Origin: Saprospiraceae bacterium
GTDB taxonomy: Bacteria; Bacteroidota; Bacteroidia; Chitinophagales; Saprospiraceae
Reading direction: 5' to 3'
DNA length: 64,000 nt
NCBI GenBank assembly: GCA_022844565.1
Contig: JALHLK010000014.1
Location: 37,327-101,326 of the forward strand
In this document: positions 18,320-27,366 of the stretch, piece by piece
How the letters are laid out: each line of letters starts with the position of its first letter
Position numbering within the stretch: position 1 is the stretch's first letter
Made by a program: the position numbers and the translations under genes
Notes under the pieces: generated by a model
Database searches by the model: none
Told to the model about the DNA's origin: nothing
What the model saw: only the letters and a program-made list of their open reading frames with translations

Positions 18320-19186
18320 ATGGGCAAGCAAACATTAATCAAGATATTCATTACCTCTGTGACAAGCATAATGTTTGTCTTTTTAGATGGTTTTATAATG
18401 AAAAAACATGTTCCATTATTTGGAGTAATGACCAAATTCGAAAACATGGATGAGGTGAAGGCAGCGGGCGGGGATTTCATCGGTATAAGTGTAGGAGATT
18501 GGCTAGACCCCAATTTGCCAGAAGAAGCTTTTTTAGAGCGCCTAGAAAAGTCCAAAACGGGTGTATTGCCCATCATGCTGGCCAACGGTTTTATTAGACC
18601 CAAACATTTGAAAGCTACCGGTCCTGATATCAATCATGATGAATTAATGGTATATATTGAAGTAGTATTTCAGCGTGCTCAAAAGTCAGGAATAAAAATG
18701 ATCAATTTTGGTAGTAGTGGGGCAAGAAACATACCTGATGGCTTTGATAAAGAGCTTGCTTTTAGGCAGTTTACGGATTTATTAAAGCGTATTGGGCCAT
18801 TAGCAGCAAAATACAATCTTACTGTAGGCGTAGAACAATTACGCAAACAAGAATGCAACTTTATCAACACAATAGCCGAAGTATCTCGTGTGGTAAGAGG
18901 TGCAAATCACCCAAACATTCTGGCAGTAGCTGATTTTTATCACATGGTTGTAGAAGGTGATACACCCAAAGACCTAGCCAAAGTGACGGATATTCTTATG
19001 CATGTCGAAATAGCCGAAGAGAAAGATAGAAGGATCCCTGGTACGACTGATCAAGACTTTAGACCCTTTTTCAAAGTACTGAAAAAAGCTAAATACAAAG
19101 GTGCAATTGGTATTGAAGCAAAATTTGAAATGTCAGAATTAGCCAAAGGTTTTGCCACTTTGCGCAGCCAATGGATGAAGGCTTGA
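18320..19186 (+). CDS. Sugar phosphate isomerase/epimerase-like TIM-barrel protein
   Basis: A xylose-isomerase-like TIM barrel. The metal-site residues typical of this superfamily are visible: E in LTVGVEQLRKQECNF, D-x-Y-H in LAVADFYHMV, H in ILMHVEIAEEKDRRIPG, and the last-strand E in GAIGIEAKFE. Two starts are possible. The ATG at 18320 gives 288 residues with a hydrophobic N-terminus (IKIFITSVTSIMFVFLDGF) resembling a weak signal segment. The internal ATG at 18398 gives 262 residues starting MKKHVPLFGVMTKFENMDEV, a normal cytosolic barrel start. I keep the longer frame but consider the shorter one equally likely. The substrate is unknown. Confidence 0.75.
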   Translation: MGKQTLIKIFITSVTSIMFVFLDGFIMKKHVPLFGVMTKFENMDEVKAAGGDFIGISVGDWLDPNLPEEAFLERLEKSKTGVLPIMLANGFIRPKHLKATGPDINHDELMVYIEVVFQRAQKSGIKMINFGSSGARNIPDGFDKELAFRQFTDLLKRIGPLAAKYNLTVGVEQLRKQECNFINTIAEVSRVVRGANHPNILAVADFYHMVVEGDTPKDLAKVTDILMHVEIAEEKDRRIPGTTDQDFRPFFKVLKKAKYKGAIGIEAKFEMSELAKGFATLRSQWMKA

Positions 19187-19299
19187 CATGTAATTGCCTT
19201 ATTATATTTACTTCTTTTTTAGCAAAATGTTCTTCTTCTACATTATCGATGAACGAGCTTTCCTATAAAATAAGTAGTTTTGTTGTAAATAATATGTAA

Positions 19300-21492
19300 A
19301 TGAAAAATTTAATTGCTTTTATTATCTTGGTAGCTATATTTTCTTGTAAAAACCAAGACAACAAAAATCAAAATACTCAAAAAAGTGATCAAAGTACACT
19401 GTATGAAAAGACATTGCTTTTAGAAGCACCAGTAGCCAAAGTGATTGAATCAAAATTACAAAAGCATGGAGATACTAGGATAGACAATTACTATTGGATG
19501 AAGCTCTCGGATGCACAAAAGGAAGCAAAGGAACAAGATCAACAAACTAAAGATGTCTTAGATTATTTGAAAGCTGAAAATGACTATCTCGACACCGTGA
19601 TGAGTCATACCAAAGATTTTCAAGCATCATTGTATACTGAAATTGTAAGTAGAATAAAGCAAACGGATATGTCAGTACCCTACAAGGATAATGGGTATTT
19701 TTACATAACTAAATATGATGACGGAAAAGAGTATCCTATCATTTCGAGGAAGAAAGAAATTATTGAAGCTCCAGAAGAAATTTTAGTTGACGAAAATGAG
19801 CGAGCAGAAGGCCATAAGTATTATGCTAGCGGAGGTTATAATGTGAGTCCAAATAATAAAATTTTGGCTTTTGGTGAAGACGTGTTAAGTAGACGTAAAT
19901 ATACGATTCGGTTCAAAGACTTGGCGACAGGAGCATTTTTAAAGGACGAAATTCTCAATACAGAAGGTAGCGTCACCTGGGCAAATGACAACCAAACAGT
20001 CTTTTACTCCATAAAAGATGAAGCTTTGCGTTCGTTTAAGATCATGAAACATGTCATAGGTACAGATCCAAAAAGCGACAAAGAAGTTTTTCATGAAAAA
20101 GATGAATCCTTTTCAACTTTCGTATATAAGACTAAATCAAATAAGTTTATTGTGATTGGATCTTATGCCACACTTTCACAAGAATTCCGATTTTTAGACG
20201 GTAGTAAGCCAGATGATAGCTTTGCCGTTTTTCAGGCTAGAGAAGCTGGTCTCGAGTACAGCATTGACCATTATGAAGATAAATGGTTTATAAGAACCAA
20301 TAAGGATGGGGCAAAAAATTTTAAAATAATGTCGACGTCCTTATCTAAAACCTCAAAAGAACATTGGAAAGATTTTGTTGAACATAGAGCGGATGTACTT
20401 ATAGAAGGCTTTGAAATATTCAAGAAGTATTTTGTTCTTTCTGAAAGAGTAAAAGGCATAGTCCAAATAAAAATCATGCCATGGGAGGGACAACCGCATA
20501 CGATAGATTTTGGTCAGGATGCCTACACCGTATATACAATGAATAATAATGATTTTGATACTGATCTTTTGAGATTAGGATTTACATCTATGACTACACC
20601 AAGTACAACGTATGATTATCACATGTCAGATAAGAAACTCACTCTTTTAAAGCAACAAGAGGTAATTGGAGGTTTTAAGGAGGGTGATTATGCGTCAGAA
20701 AGATTGTTTGCAAAAGCAAAGGATGGAAAGGAGATTCCAATATCATTGGTGTATAAGAAAGGGTTCAAGAAAAATGGTCAGGCACCACTGCTACTCTATG
20801 CTTATGGTTCCTATGGTTATAGCTCGGACCCCAACTTTAGTTCGGATCGATTGAGTTTATTGGATAGAGGCTTTACTTTTGCCATAGCACACATCCGAGG
20901 AGGACAAGAGATGGGGCGAGACTGGTATGAGGATGGAAAATTTTTAAAAAAGAAAAATAGTTTTACAGATTATATTGCTTGTGCAGAATTCTTGATCGAA
21001 AATAAATATACTATTAAGGATAAACTATTTGCTCAAGGGGGGAGCGCGGGTGGATTACTGATGGGTGCGGTTGCCAACATGGCCCCACAACTTTTCAAAG
21101 GTATGATTGCACAAGTGCCCTTTATGGATGTAATTACGACAATGCTAGATGAAAGTATACCCCTGACCACAGGTGAGTTTCAAGAGTGGGGTAATCCAAA
21201 AGATAAAAAGTTTTATGATTACATGAAATCTTACTCTCCTTATGACAACATTGAAAAAAAGGATTATCCAGCCATGCTTGTCACCACAGGTTTTTGGGAT
21301 AGTCAGGTACAGTATTGGGAGCCAGCAAAGTATGTAGCAAAGTTAAGAACTATGAAAACAGATAAAAACCCGCTACTTCTCTATTGTAATATGAATACAG
21401 GTCATGGTGGTGCATCTGGTAGATTCCAAATATACAAAGAAACAGCTCTTGAATATGCGTTTTTATTTGATCTGATGAGTATTAAAAAATAG
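19300..21492 (+). CDS. S9 prolyl-oligopeptidase / oligopeptidase B-like lipoprotein
   Basis: The 730-residue protein has a signal ending in a lipobox (LVAIFSC16). It next has a seven-bladed propeller (about 70-430, with DNYYWMKLSDAQ and FYITKYDDGKEYPIISRKK typical of oligopeptidase B), and then an alpha/beta-hydrolase domain. The catalytic serine is S582 in G-G-S-A-G-G, and the histidine is H702 in NTGHGGASGR. RGGQEMGRDWYEDGK is also conserved. Such enzymes cleave short peptides after basic or proline residues. The lipid anchor indicates periplasmic or membrane location. It lies 113 nt after the TIM-barrel gene, same strand. Confidence 0.93.
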   Translation: MKNLIAFIILVAIFSCKNQDNKNQNTQKSDQSTLYEKTLLLEAPVAKVIESKLQKHGDTRIDNYYWMKLSDAQKEAKEQDQQTKDVLDYLKAENDYLDTVMSHTKDFQASLYTEIVSRIKQTDMSVPYKDNGYFYITKYDDGKEYPIISRKKEIIEAPEEILVDENERAEGHKYYASGGYNVSPNNKILAFGEDVLSRRKYTIRFKDLATGAFLKDEILNTEGSVTWANDNQTVFYSIKDEALRSFKIMKHVIGTDPKSDKEVFHEKDESFSTFVYKTKSNKFIVIGSYATLSQEFRFLDGSKPDDSFAVFQAREAGLEYSIDHYEDKWFIRTNKDGAKNFKIMSTSLSKTSKEHWKDFVEHRADVLIEGFEIFKKYFVLSERVKGIVQIKIMPWEGQPHTIDFGQDAYTVYTMNNNDFDTDLLRLGFTSMTTPSTTYDYHMSDKKLTLLKQQEVIGGFKEGDYASERLFAKAKDGKEIPISLVYKKGFKKNGQAPLLLYAYGSYGYSSDPNFSSDRLSLLDRGFTFAIAHIRGGQEMGRDWYEDGKFLKKKNSFTDYIACAEFLIENKYTIKDKLFAQGGSAGGLLMGAVANMAPQLFKGMIAQVPFMDVITTMLDESIPLTTGEFQEWGNPKDKKFYDYMKSYSPYDNIEKKDYPAMLVTTGFWDSQVQYWEPAKYVAKLRTMKTDKNPLLLYCNMNTGHGGASGRFQIYKETALEYAFLFDLMSIKK

Positions 21493-21589
21493 AAGAAAGA
21501 TTCTCATCACGGTTTTACGATTTACGATCAAGTAGGTCTGCCGAAAACTGTTGAGGTGTTTTTATAGGCGAATAAAAAATAGTCTACCA

Positions 21590-22426
21590 TCACAACATAT
21601 TGAGGCTACTCTTTAAGGCCGTCTCTGTTAGCAATAAAAACTTCCTCCTGTTTGGTATTCTCACTCTTGATGTTAGAATAGTACTTGCTGGATTGCGTTG
21701 TATTTTTTCAAATAAGCTGAGGTAGTATTTGTAAGCAGACATTACTCCGAACCTTACTCCTTTTGGCAGTTTTACAATACCTGTATATGCTAGATCAAAC
21801 TCTGCTTTGATATCAGCTTCTATATTTTTTTTATCTTCTTCCGTAAATTCAGTCATATCTACACCAGGAAAATAGATTCTACCGCGGTCCACATAATCAC
21901 TTTTGATATCTCTTAAGAAATTAACTTTTTGAAAGGCACTACCAAGGGCACAAGCGGGGGTTACAAGCTCATTGTACAATGTTTTATTATCGCCTAAAAA
22001 CACATGCAAGCACATCAATCCTACCACCTCAGCAGATCCATAAATATATTGTTTATAGGATGAAGCGTCATAATTCTCTTTATGCAAATCCATCTCCATA
22101 CTGTCCAAAAAAGCATCAATCAAATGGTGATCAATCTTATATTCATTAACTACAATTTGGAATGCTTGAAGAACAGGATTGAATGAAACTTTGTGCTCAA
22201 TGGCTTCAAAAGTATCTTTACGAAATTTGTCTAACAAGTAGGATGCATGTTCTCCCATATACGTATCAACAATTTCGTCTGCAAATCTTACAAAGCCGTA
22301 TATGTCATATATGGGTCGTCTGTATTTTTGATCGAAGACTTTTATACCTAAAGAAAACGATGTACTGTAGCTTTTAGTGATCAATTCACTGCACTCATGG
22401 CTTACTTTATTAAATAGTTCATTCAT
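21590..22426 (-). CDS. Phytoene/squalene synthase family protein
   Basis: I use the ATG at 22424-22426, giving 278 residues starting MNELFNKVSHECSELITKSYSTSFSLG. The upstream in-frame extension of 16 residues is not conserved-looking. Both aspartate-rich prenyl-diphosphate motifs are present: D-E-I-V-D in RFADEIVDTYMG, and D-I-K-S-D in NFLRDIKSDYVDRGRIYFP. The family condenses two C15 or C20 isoprenyl diphosphates head to head. The sequence most resembles CrtB-type phytoene synthases, which would make a carotenoid precursor. No phytoene desaturase, cyclase or hydroxylase gene is nearby, unlike the usual crtI-crtB arrangement. Confidence 0.87.
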   Translation of the reverse strand: MNELFNKVSHECSELITKSYSTSFSLGIKVFDQKYRRPIYDIYGFVRFADEIVDTYMGEHASYLLDKFRKDTFEAIEHKVSFNPVLQAFQIVVNEYKIDHHLIDAFLDSMEMDLHKENYDASSYKQYIYGSAEVVGLMCLHVFLGDNKTLYNELVTPACALGSAFQKVNFLRDIKSDYVDRGRIYFPGVDMTEFTEEDKKNIEADIKAEFDLAYTGIVKLPKGVRFGVMSAYKYYLSLFEKIQRNPASTILTSRVRIPNRRKFLLLTETALKSSLNML

Positions 22427-22633
22427 TGTAGTCTCTTTAAGTAAATGATAATTTTTGTAATAACGCTTTACCAATAATATTGTTTATCTATTCTATTAAA
22501 TTTCTTAAACAACATAAAGGCAGTCTATTCCAAAATCTAAAATTAATAAATATTTTTAAAATGAAAGATATAATATTTGATTTACCAACTAAGGTTAATA
22601 GTTTTTGGCAATTAGGCTAGGGAAATTAAGGAT

Positions 22634-23725
22634 TTAGATACAACTTTTTAATTTTGTGTATATTATTTCTCCTGTTTTAGACCAAGAAAATTGTTTTAAC
22701 CGTTGGTTTCCATTCTCAATAAGCTCAGTTGAAAAATCTTTATTTGAACTAATTATTGAAAAGGCAGAGGCTATTTCATCAATAGAAAGTGGATCTACCA
22801 ACAGTACAGCGTCGCTTCCTACCTCAGGCATAGATGAAGTATTTGATGTGATCACAGGCACTTTGGCAGCAAAGCCTTCTAATATGGGAATGCCAAAACC
22901 TTCACTCAAGGACACATACACAAGCCCTATACTTTTTGAAATAAACCTTTGTTTTGTGGCGTCGTCTGCATCATTTATGTGATGGATATTGGGTTGGGTT
23001 AATAATTCTTGAACATTACCAGTACCCCATGCATTACGACCTAAAAGTAAAAAAGCATACTTCTTACCATTTTCATCATTAAACTGAAGAAAGGCTTGTA
23101 ACATCCTTTCGATATTTTTACGTGGATGGATAGACCCAACGTATATGAAATAAGGCTTCTCAATATCTTTCACTTGATCAAAAGTAAGGGCATTATCTAA
23201 TATGGATGGAAGGGCATTTGGAGCGACAAAAATGGATTCTACAGATGGTAAATATTCTTTGATATCATTTTTTACAAATTCTGTTACGGTACCAAGGCTT
23301 TGAGCTCTTTTAAGATACTTTGGTATAAAGGTCTGATAATATTTTAAATAAAATTTACTCAAACCCTCTGGAAAATGTCTAAAAGCTAGGTCATGACATA
23401 TTAATAATGTGGGAACTTTACTACTAAGGCTTAAAAAATTATCTGCACTATAGAAGACCGATATTTTGTGCTTTTTTAAATGAATAGGTAGTAAAATTTC
23501 ATACCAAAATAAGATTAATAGTGGATGCCTCGTAGGACAATAGACCAATTGACCACTCATGTTGGAATGAATCAAATATTTACTTTCAATCTTTCGATCA
23601 AAAAATAACACAAACTCATCTTGAGGATTAGCCTTTGCCATCGCACTTACTGTCTCAAAAGTATATCTACCCAATCCTTCTAAAGGACCATCTAGCAGCA
23701 ACCTTGCATTAACCCCGATTTTCAT
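22634..23725 (-). CDS. Family 4 glycosyltransferase
   Basis: A 363-residue GT-B fold enzyme. The N-terminal domain begins MKIGVNARLLLDGPLEGLGRYTFETV with the G-L-G-R-Y loop. The donor-binding domain has YFIYVGSIHPRKNIERMLQAF (the H-P-R-K-N phosphate-contacting region) and the E-x7-E motif in SLSEGFGIPILEGFAAKVPVI. These are retaining glycosyltransferases that use nucleotide sugars to build polysaccharide, lipopolysaccharide or glycolipid. Neither donor nor acceptor can be deduced, and no polysaccharide cluster surrounds it. It is 16 nt downstream of the lipoprotein gene at 23742-24368 and may share its transcript. Confidence 0.9.
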   Translation of the reverse strand: MKIGVNARLLLDGPLEGLGRYTFETVSAMAKANPQDEFVLFFDRKIESKYLIHSNMSGQLVYCPTRHPLLILFWYEILLPIHLKKHKISVFYSADNFLSLSSKVPTLLICHDLAFRHFPEGLSKFYLKYYQTFIPKYLKRAQSLGTVTEFVKNDIKEYLPSVESIFVAPNALPSILDNALTFDQVKDIEKPYFIYVGSIHPRKNIERMLQAFLQFNDENGKKYAFLLLGRNAWGTGNVQELLTQPNIHHINDADDATKQRFISKSIGLVYVSLSEGFGIPILEGFAAKVPVITSNTSSMPEVGSDAVLLVDPLSIDEIASAFSIISSNKDFSTELIENGNQRLKQFSWSKTGEIIYTKLKSCI

Positions 23726-23741
23726 ATGTCCTTCAGACTTC

Positions 23742-24368
23742 CTAATCCTTCCAACCCCAAGGCTTAGAAGGCTTCTCTGCCAATGGCTTTGTCAAATCAA
23801 ACTCAACACTAAAAAGTCTATCTGTATTCACCCTCCTCAGATTATAGGTAAAAATAGAGTCTGGTACGATATCAATCCACCATATATTGCCTATCGCATG
23901 AGGTAATAATCCTGCTGTCTCTTGATCTGCAGGAAATAACTGTCTATTTGCAGACCCTCCATTGGAAGTATGCCCACCGTACATCGTCACAGAATCTGGT
24001 GCCCCATCCATATGTCGATGGTCATGTTTGAGTTGTATACCGCTAGTAGTTTTGGTAATGACCCAAGTCCTAGAGCTATCTGCCCCCACAAAAAAGGGAA
24101 TTCTTATCACATCATCGATACAACTTCGCACATGCATAAAAAGTGCCTTCCCATTAAAAGCCGTGTCATTAGGCGAGCCATTGACAATCTTTCCTGCATA
24201 AGCATTATCACAAAGCTTTGCAAGATTTTTACAAAAATCCGCTTGAGTTGACGGCAATTCAGGCACCACTTCAGTAGCTGCCTGAGTCATTTTTTCACTT
24301 TGATCAACTTTACATGCTGTGAAAAATGTGAAAAAACTGAATGAAAGGAATAAAATATACTTATTCAT
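23742..24368 (-). CDS. Uncharacterised lipoprotein
   Basis: A 208-residue protein with an N-terminal signal ending in the lipobox F-F-T-A-C19, then a disordered linker. I do not recognise the family. The mature part has four cysteines or so, a histidine-rich stretch (IQLKHDHRHMDGAPDSVTMYGGHTSN near residues 125-150) and a C-terminus rich in W and P. The H-D-H-R-H cluster could bind metal, but that is speculation. It overlaps no neighbour and precedes the GT4 gene by 16 nt. Confidence 0.7.
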   Translation of the reverse strand: MNKYILFLSFSFFTFFTACKVDQSEKMTQAATEVVPELPSTQADFCKNLAKLCDNAYAGKIVNGSPNDTAFNGKALFMHVRSCIDDVIRIPFFVGADSSRTWVITKTTSGIQLKHDHRHMDGAPDSVTMYGGHTSNGGSANRQLFPADQETAGLLPHAIGNIWWIDIVPDSIFTYNLRRVNTDRLFSVEFDLTKPLAEKPSKPWGWKD

Positions 24369-24466
24369 TTTGATTTTAACGTTTTGACAAAAGTAATCTT
24401 TCTTTTGGGATTAGAAGTAAAACGATAGGTTAAAACACATTAAAATCAAGCTAGCATTTTATATGA

Positions 24467-24498
24467 TTTGTATTTTCACGCTGCTTAATGTACTTTTG
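24467..24498 (+). promoter_or_regulatory. Bacteroidota promoter for the VOC gene
   Basis: TTTG at 24467-24470, then exactly 20 nt, then TACTTTTG at 24491-24498: a full -33/-7 match, about 90 nt before the VOC start codon. Confidence 0.7.
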
Positions 24499-24588
24499 TT
24501 TGCAAGATTAAAATGAAACAGTATAAAAATTATGTTTAAAGCCAATTAATATGAAGATTACTTTTCTCTCAACTTCATCGCTCAGATT

Positions 24589-24966
24589 ATGATTAAAAAA
24601 TTAATATTTGAACACCTCGCCATCCCTATCAAAGATCTACCGCTGAGTTTAAAATTTTATCGAGATATACTGGGCTTACCCACATTAGAAAGACCAAAAT
24701 TTGACTTTGACGGTGCTTGGCTAGGCTTAGGTGATGGATTACAGCTACATCTAATGGTACAAGATGATTTTGAAGTAGTCAGTGGCACTAAGTTAACTCA
24801 TTTTGCATTTACTATAGAGGCTGTGGAACATATCCAAGACCTATGCGAGACCCACAATATTGAATATATTCCAATTAAAACCCGCTCTGATGGTGTTCGT
24901 CAAATTTTTATAAAAGATCCAAATGGATGGTTTGTTGAGTTTAATTCTAGTGTTCCGTTCAGATAA
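24589..24966 (+). CDS. VOC-family (glyoxalase/bleomycin-resistance fold) protein
   Basis: The 125-residue protein shows the paired beta-alpha-beta-beta-beta modules of the vicinal oxygen chelate fold: FEHLAIPIKDLPLSLKFYRDILGLP at the N-terminus with H11 as a metal ligand, GLQLHLMV, then LTHFAFTIEAVEHIQDLCE and QIFIKDPNGWFVEFNS with a ligand glutamate near the end. This is a full single-subunit VOC member. The substrate may be a small dicarbonyl, an antibiotic or another compound; sequence alone does not say. It has its own promoter at 24467. Confidence 0.85.
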   Translation: MIKKLIFEHLAIPIKDLPLSLKFYRDILGLPTLERPKFDFDGAWLGLGDGLQLHLMVQDDFEVVSGTKLTHFAFTIEAVEHIQDLCETHNIEYIPIKTRSDGVRQIFIKDPNGWFVEFNSSVPFR

Positions 24967-25037
24967 AAAACTTATCTAGACGAACCATTAGATTCTAGAC
25001 TATCTCAACATTCAGTAACTTCTCATTTGATAATTGC

Positions 25038-25247
25038 CTATTTGTCCTTTACAGCACAAGTACTCAAACCAAATGGCACATAAAGTGGACAAAAACTGAC
25101 GAAACTTGTAAGGACAAATATACCAGCTAAACCCATTAAAACGATTCCTAATGTTCCAGAGATCGTACCATTGTAATAAAGAAAACCAATAACTGCTGCA
25201 ACCGCTATTCTAATAATCTTATCTGTAGTACCCATGTTTTTTTTCAT
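25038..25247 (-). CDS. YgaP-like inner membrane protein (DUF2892)
   Basis: A 69-residue protein that starts MKKNMGTTDKIIRIAVAAVIGFLYY and has two transmembrane helices (about 12-28 and 32-50). It ends SFCPLYVPFGLSTCAVK. The N-terminal M-G-x-x-D-x-x-I-R motif and the C-terminal C-P-L-Y-x-P-F-G-x-S-T-C motif identify the YgaP-like transmembrane domain. In other bacteria it is fused to or paired with a rhodanese. Here it sits 102 nt downstream of a Crp-type regulator on the same strand, a recurrent pairing linked to sulphur or redox stress. Confidence 0.88.
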   Translation of the reverse strand: MKKNMGTTDKIIRIAVAAVIGFLYYNGTISGTLGIVLMGLAGIFVLTSFVSFCPLYVPFGLSTCAVKDK

Positions 25248-25349
25248 AACTTCATAGTTTTAAAATTAAATAATATGGCGAAGATAGATAATACTGTAGA
25301 AGATAATCGGTGACTTTAATCACATGCTAGTATATTATTTGTCAATTTG

Positions 25350-25967
25350 TTAAATTATTTTAATTCCTTCTTTGTTTTGCACAATTTTATCCTCGAGTTC
25401 CAGTTTTTTGAGCATACGTGTGATGACTTCGCGTGAAGTGCCCAATTCATCAGCCATTTTAATATGACTCATTTTAATAATTTTGGATTTTGACAATGAA
25501 GATTTTTTTAATAGGTAATCATAAAGCCTTTTATCCAATTTGAATACTAATAAATGTTCTATCGTATCCAATAACTCTACATATCTTAAATTGTATAACT
25601 CATAAAATAAATCATTAAAATCAGGATAGGTCTTAACCCAATCAGGTAAGTACTGTACTGGTAGTAAAAGTAACGTTGACTTTTCTTCGACAGAAGCATA
25701 AACCTTACTAGGAGTGTTTTTTAAGGCTCCATAAAAAGTCATGACACAACTTTGCCCCGGCTCGATGTAATAAAGCAACAACTCTCTTTCTTCAAATTTT
25801 GAATAGACTTTAATTAATCCATTTAGTACGATTGGCAACATTTTAATGTGTTGTTGTTCCCTCAGAATCTCCATGCCCTTCTCAAATTCTTGAACGATCC
25901 CAATTTTCTTGATTTCTTCTTTCAATTGTGGTCGAAAAAAGGGTAATAGTTTTTCGTTAAACTCCAT
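25350..25967 (-). CDS. Crp/Fnr-family transcriptional regulator
   Basis: The 205-residue protein has a cyclic-nucleotide-binding-like beta barrel (about 20-125, with FEKGMEILREQQHIKMLPIVLNGLIKVYS and YYIEPGQSCVMTFYGALKN). A C-terminal winged helix follows, with MSHIKMADELGTSREVITRMLKKLELEDKIVQNKEGI. No N-terminal cysteine cluster is present, so it is not an oxygen-sensing FNR proper; the cysteine near C75 is isolated. The effector is unknown. The YgaP-like gene follows on the same strand and is a likely target. Confidence 0.9.
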   Translation of the reverse strand: MEFNEKLLPFFRPQLKEEIKKIGIVQEFEKGMEILREQQHIKMLPIVLNGLIKVYSKFEERELLLYYIEPGQSCVMTFYGALKNTPSKVYASVEEKSTLLLLPVQYLPDWVKTYPDFNDLFYELYNLRYVELLDTIEHLLVFKLDKRLYDYLLKKSSLSKSKIIKMSHIKMADELGTSREVITRMLKKLELEDKIVQNKEGIKII

Positions 25968-26044
25968 TTGTAAAAATTTGACCTAAATATAACCCTTTAA
26001 TTATAACAATTTCTCTACTTTCCTACCAAATACCAACATTACCG

Positions 26045-26052
26045 TATCTTTG
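26045..26052 (+). promoter_or_regulatory. -7 element immediately before the helicase gene
   Basis: TATCTTTG fits TAnnTTTG and ends 6 nt before the ATG at 26059. If used, the mRNA would start at or next to the start codon and be almost leaderless. Confidence 0.4.
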
Positions 26053-26058
26053 CCCCCA

Positions 26059-27366
26059 ATGTATACAATATTTAAATTAGAAAAACTTGGGGTTGAGCAG
26101 CTCAATGAGATGCAAAATACTACGTATGATGCTGTAACAAAGAATAAAAAAGTGATTCTTTTATCTCCTACTGGCTCAGGTAAAACGCTCGCATTTTTAT
26201 TGCCTTTGATAGAAAAGGTAAATCCGGCAATCAATGAGACCCAAATGTTGGTCATAGCACCGACGAGGGAGTTGGCCCAGCAATCACACGAGGTATTGAA
26301 GACTTTAGGTACCGGACTCAGAGTTAGTGTGGTGTACGGTGGTAGAAAAGTGTCTTACGAAAAGCAAAATTTTAAGTCTCCCTCACATATCGTAATTGGT
26401 ACTCCAGGGCGTATTATCGACCATTTTGACAAGAATAATATATCGACCAAGCACATCAGTAATATCGTGGTAGATGAATATGACAAATGTCTCGAAATTG
26501 GATTTGAAGATCAATTGAGCGATATATTCAATCGAATAGAACAAATCAACTCTTTGATCCTTACGTCTGCGACAGAGCTCAAAAAATTACCGCTATGGCT
26601 AGGGCAAAAGCAACCCCTTACATTAGACTTTTTGGATAATCAGAAGCCAGATATTCATACGGTGTTAGTGCATAGTTTGGCAAAAGATAAGTTAGAGACA
26701 TTAGGTAGATTGCTGCTACATACACAAGACTCAAAAGGGATTGTGTTTTGTAATTTTAGAGAAAGTCTGGAGCGGGTAAGTACCTATCTTCATGAAAACA
26801 ACATCGCCCATTCGCTCTATCACGGAGGTTTGGAGCAGATCGATAGAGAGATATCTCTGTTGAAATTTAGAAATGGTACAACCCGAATCCTACTTAGTAC
26901 CGACTTGGCAGCGAGAGGACTGGATATACCCGATATAGATTTTATTGCACACTATCACCTTCCACTCAAAGAAGAAGAATACACCCACAGAAACGGACGT
27001 ACTGCACGTATGCTGAGGGATGGTTTGGTTTATGTGCTCCATTGGTCCGAAGACCCGTTGCCTGAATTTATAATTGCTGATGAAAAGATAAATATTTCTG
27101 ATCTACCTCCGTCTAATCCATATCAACCCAGTGAATGGGCAACATTACAAATATCGATTGGAAGAAAAGACAAGGTGAGTAAAGCCGATGTCTTAGGATT
27201 TGTATGCAAGAAAGCACAAATAAATACCCTTGATATTGGCAAAATCGAAATAAAAGATTTAGTTTCGTATCTCAGTGTAAAAGTTGCCAAGGTAAAACAA
27301 GTCATTACCGCTACAAACAATAATAAACTGAAAGTCAAGAATGTAAAAGTAAAACTAATCAATTGA
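26059..27366 (+). CDS. DEAD-box-type RNA helicase with DbpA-like RNA-binding domain
   Basis: The start is the ATG at 26059 (435 residues); a TTG three codons upstream lies within the -7 box and is rejected. Helicase motifs in order: SPTGSGKTLAFLLP (motif I), APTRELAQQ (Ia), IGTPGRIIDH (Ib), VVDEYDKC (motif II), TSAT (III), GIVFCNFRESLE (IV), STDLAARGLDIPDIDFIAHY (V), HRNGRTARM (VI). Motif II reads D-E-Y-D instead of D-E-A-D. The C-terminal about 70 residues (LQISIGRKDKVSKADVLGFVCKKAQI) are a DbpA RNA-binding domain, which in E. coli directs the helicase to 23S rRNA. A ribosome-assembly role is inferred. Its TGA overlaps the next ATG. Confidence 0.92.
   Translation: MYTIFKLEKLGVEQLNEMQNTTYDAVTKNKKVILLSPTGSGKTLAFLLPLIEKVNPAINETQMLVIAPTRELAQQSHEVLKTLGTGLRVSVVYGGRKVSYEKQNFKSPSHIVIGTPGRIIDHFDKNNISTKHISNIVVDEYDKCLEIGFEDQLSDIFNRIEQINSLILTSATELKKLPLWLGQKQPLTLDFLDNQKPDIHTVLVHSLAKDKLETLGRLLLHTQDSKGIVFCNFRESLERVSTYLHENNIAHSLYHGGLEQIDREISLLKFRNGTTRILLSTDLAARGLDIPDIDFIAHYHLPLKEEEYTHRNGRTARMLRDGLVYVLHWSEDPLPEFIIADEKINISDLPPSNPYQPSEWATLQISIGRKDKVSKADVLGFVCKKAQINTLDIGKIEIKDLVSYLSVKVAKVKQVITATNNNKLKVKNVKVKLIN

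Noticed and set aside
22561..22620. Short plus-strand frame MKDIIFDLPTKVNSFWQLG
   Set aside because: Only 19 codons, no promoter, no recognisable family; kept out as unsupported.
26050..26058. TTG start for the helicase
   Set aside because: The TTG forms the end of a -7 promoter element and an ATG follows three codons later.
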